A stretch of 5,997 nucleotides of DNA. It comes from Candidatus Krumholzibacteriia bacterium (GTDB taxonomy: Bacteria > Krumholzibacteriota > Krumholzibacteriia > Krumholzibacteriales > Krumholzibacteriaceae). The number at the start of each line of letters is the position of its first letter. The first letter of the stretch is position 1. The notes under the pieces are model-generated. The model was not told the DNA's origin, searched no databases, and saw only the letters and a program-made list of their open reading frames with translations. A program made the translations under genes and the position numbers. This document shows, piece by piece, positions 5,124 to 5,997 of the stretch. The stretch is taken from positions 1 to 5,997 of the forward strand of contig JAQTVX010000142.1 of the NCBI GenBank assembly GCA_028706585.1, given 5' to 3'.

Positions 5124-5997
5124 ATATGGATCCGAGGAGAAGACCCAGAGGGCCGCTCGAGGAGAGCAGTCAGTTCATAAAGGGCGTGGGGCCCGCTCGC
5201 CAGGTGCTTCTGGAGCGGCTCGGCATCACCACCGTCGAGGATCTCATATCGCATTTCCCGAGGGGCTACTACGACAGGCGCGATCTCGTCTCCGTCGGAA
5301 AGATGCGACCCGGATCGAGCGCGACCTTCATCGCGACGATTCTCGCGGTATCGCTGCGAAGGGTGCGCGGGGGGCGGACGATCCTCACAGTCGCCGTGGG
5401 CGACGAGACGGGCGTCGTGAATCTCGTCTTCTTCAACCAGCCGTACCTCGAGAAGCTTTTCAAGCAGGGGGAACGCGTCGTCGCGAGCGGAGACATCGGG
5501 CTCTACAGGGACCGCCTCCAGATCGTTTCCCCGGATTACGAGGTCATCGGCGGAGAGCTCACCGAATCGCTCCTCAACGCGGGAAGAATCGTCCCCGTCT
5601 ATCCGCTCACGGCGGGCATATCCCAGCGCATGATGCGGAAGATCGTGATGGCGGCCTCCGAGAAGTGCACCGGCCATATCCGCGAGAATCTCACGGGCGA
5701 GCTCATGAAGCTCTTCGACGTCCCTTCAAGGGATGAGGCATTCAGGCAGGTGCATTATCCGGATAGCTACGACGCGCTCGAGCGCGCGCGGAGACGATTC
5801 AAGATCGAAGAGATCTTCTTCCTGCACCTCCTTTTGAAGGAGCGGAGAGCGGGCCTCACGAGCGCGAAACCCCGACCGCCGATCGCGGCGCCGCACCCCC
5901 TCCTCGAACGATTCCTCGGCTTGCTGCCCTTCGAGCTCACGGGAGCCCAGAAGCGTGTTCTCGACGAGATCCGAGGCGACGTCGAGAAGGGAGGGCT
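5102..5997 (+). CDS. recG: ATP-dependent DNA helicase RecG, N-terminal part (3' end outside window)
   Basis: RecG reverses stalled replication forks and migrates Holliday junctions, acting on DNA in the cytoplasm. The 298 complete codons seen cover the substrate-binding half. FIKGVGPARQVLLERLGI (about 25-42) and the HFPRGYYDRRD segment are the RecG N-terminal signature. An OB-fold wedge domain follows (about 70-160, with TVAVGDETGVVNLVFFNQPYL), which contacts the DNA junction. Next come RIVPVYPLTAGIS and a helical FKIEEIFFLHLLLKERR segment, then LPFELTGAQKRVLDEI, which introduces the helicase domains. The window ends before Walker A, so ATPase motifs cannot be checked. An in-frame TAA lies immediately before the ATG at 5102; ATG 5126 is the alternative start, eight codons later. 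Neither has a convincing SD. No long N-terminal extension is present. The gene is divergent from rpmB with only 45 bp between start codons. Confidence 0.95.
   Translation, partial: MNGFSKPNMDPRRRPRGPLEESSQFIKGVGPARQVLLERLGITTVEDLISHFPRGYYDRRDLVSVGKMRPGSSATFIATILAVSLRRVRGGRTILTVAVGDETGVVNLVFFNQPYLEKLFKQGERVVASGDIGLYRDRLQIVSPDYEVIGGELTESLLNAGRIVPVYPLTAGISQRMMRKIVMAASEKCTGHIRENLTGELMKLFDVPSRDEAFRQVHYPDSYDALERARRRFKIEEIFFLHLLLKERRAGLTSAKPRPPIAAPHPLLERFLGLLPFELTGAQKRVLDEIRGDVEKGG

Noticed and set aside
5057..5677. Upstream in-frame extension of the L28 reading frame on the minus strand
   Set aside because: It lies opposite recG and does not resemble L28. The strong SD at 5063-5069 and a standard 62-residue L28 fix the start at 5056.
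5773..5786. 14-bp perfect palindrome CGCGCTCGAGCGCG
   Set aside because: It lies inside recG codons for Asp-Ala-Leu-Glu-Arg-Ala and is easily explained by GC-rich codon use. No partner site or repeat copy was seen.

Overview
This window looks like chromosomal DNA from a GC-rich, rod- or coccus-type bacterium with an FtsA/FtsZ divisome. The proteins are ordinary bacterial core proteins, but none is close enough to a model species for me to name a phylum. The high G+C, the GTG and TTG starts backed by good Shine-Dalgarno (SD) sequences, and the ftsA-ftsZ-TPR-radical SAM order would suit an uncultured or FCB/Eisenbacteria-like lineage; that placement is inference. Coding density is very high. 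No tRNA, rRNA, CRISPR array, insertion sequence or phage gene was seen, and no gene-free stretch reaches 300 bases.

Region 1 (1-4853, + strand) is the tail of a division-and-cell-wall type cluster. It holds the 3' end of ftsA, complete ftsZ, a 550-residue cytoplasmic tetratricopeptide-repeat (TPR) protein, and a 532-residue radical SAM protein with an N-terminal cobalamin-binding-like region. Gaps are 17, 14 and 1 nt and each downstream start has an SD, so this is almost certainly one operon. FtsZ forms the division ring and FtsA anchors it to the membrane; both keep the parts for that (FtsA C-terminal amphipathic helix, FtsZ C-terminal DIPTFLRKQLD peptide). The last two genes have no assigned function. 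Their tight coupling to ftsZ is the most interesting biology here.

Region 2 (4854-5056, - strand) is rpmB, a zinc-ribbon ribosomal protein L28, converging on the radical SAM gene. Its probable intrinsic terminator lies inside the 3' coding end of that gene on the opposite strand, so the two transcripts should overlap in antisense.

Region 3 (5057-5997, + strand) is a 45-bp divergent intergenic region followed by the first 298 codons of recG, the branch-migrating helicase, cut by the window edge before its Walker A motif. The rpmB promoter candidates overlap the recG start codon region, and recG has no clear SD.

No wholly new system is visible. The best leads are the TPR/radical SAM pair behind ftsZ, the embedded rpmB terminator, and the compact rpmB/recG divergent control region.
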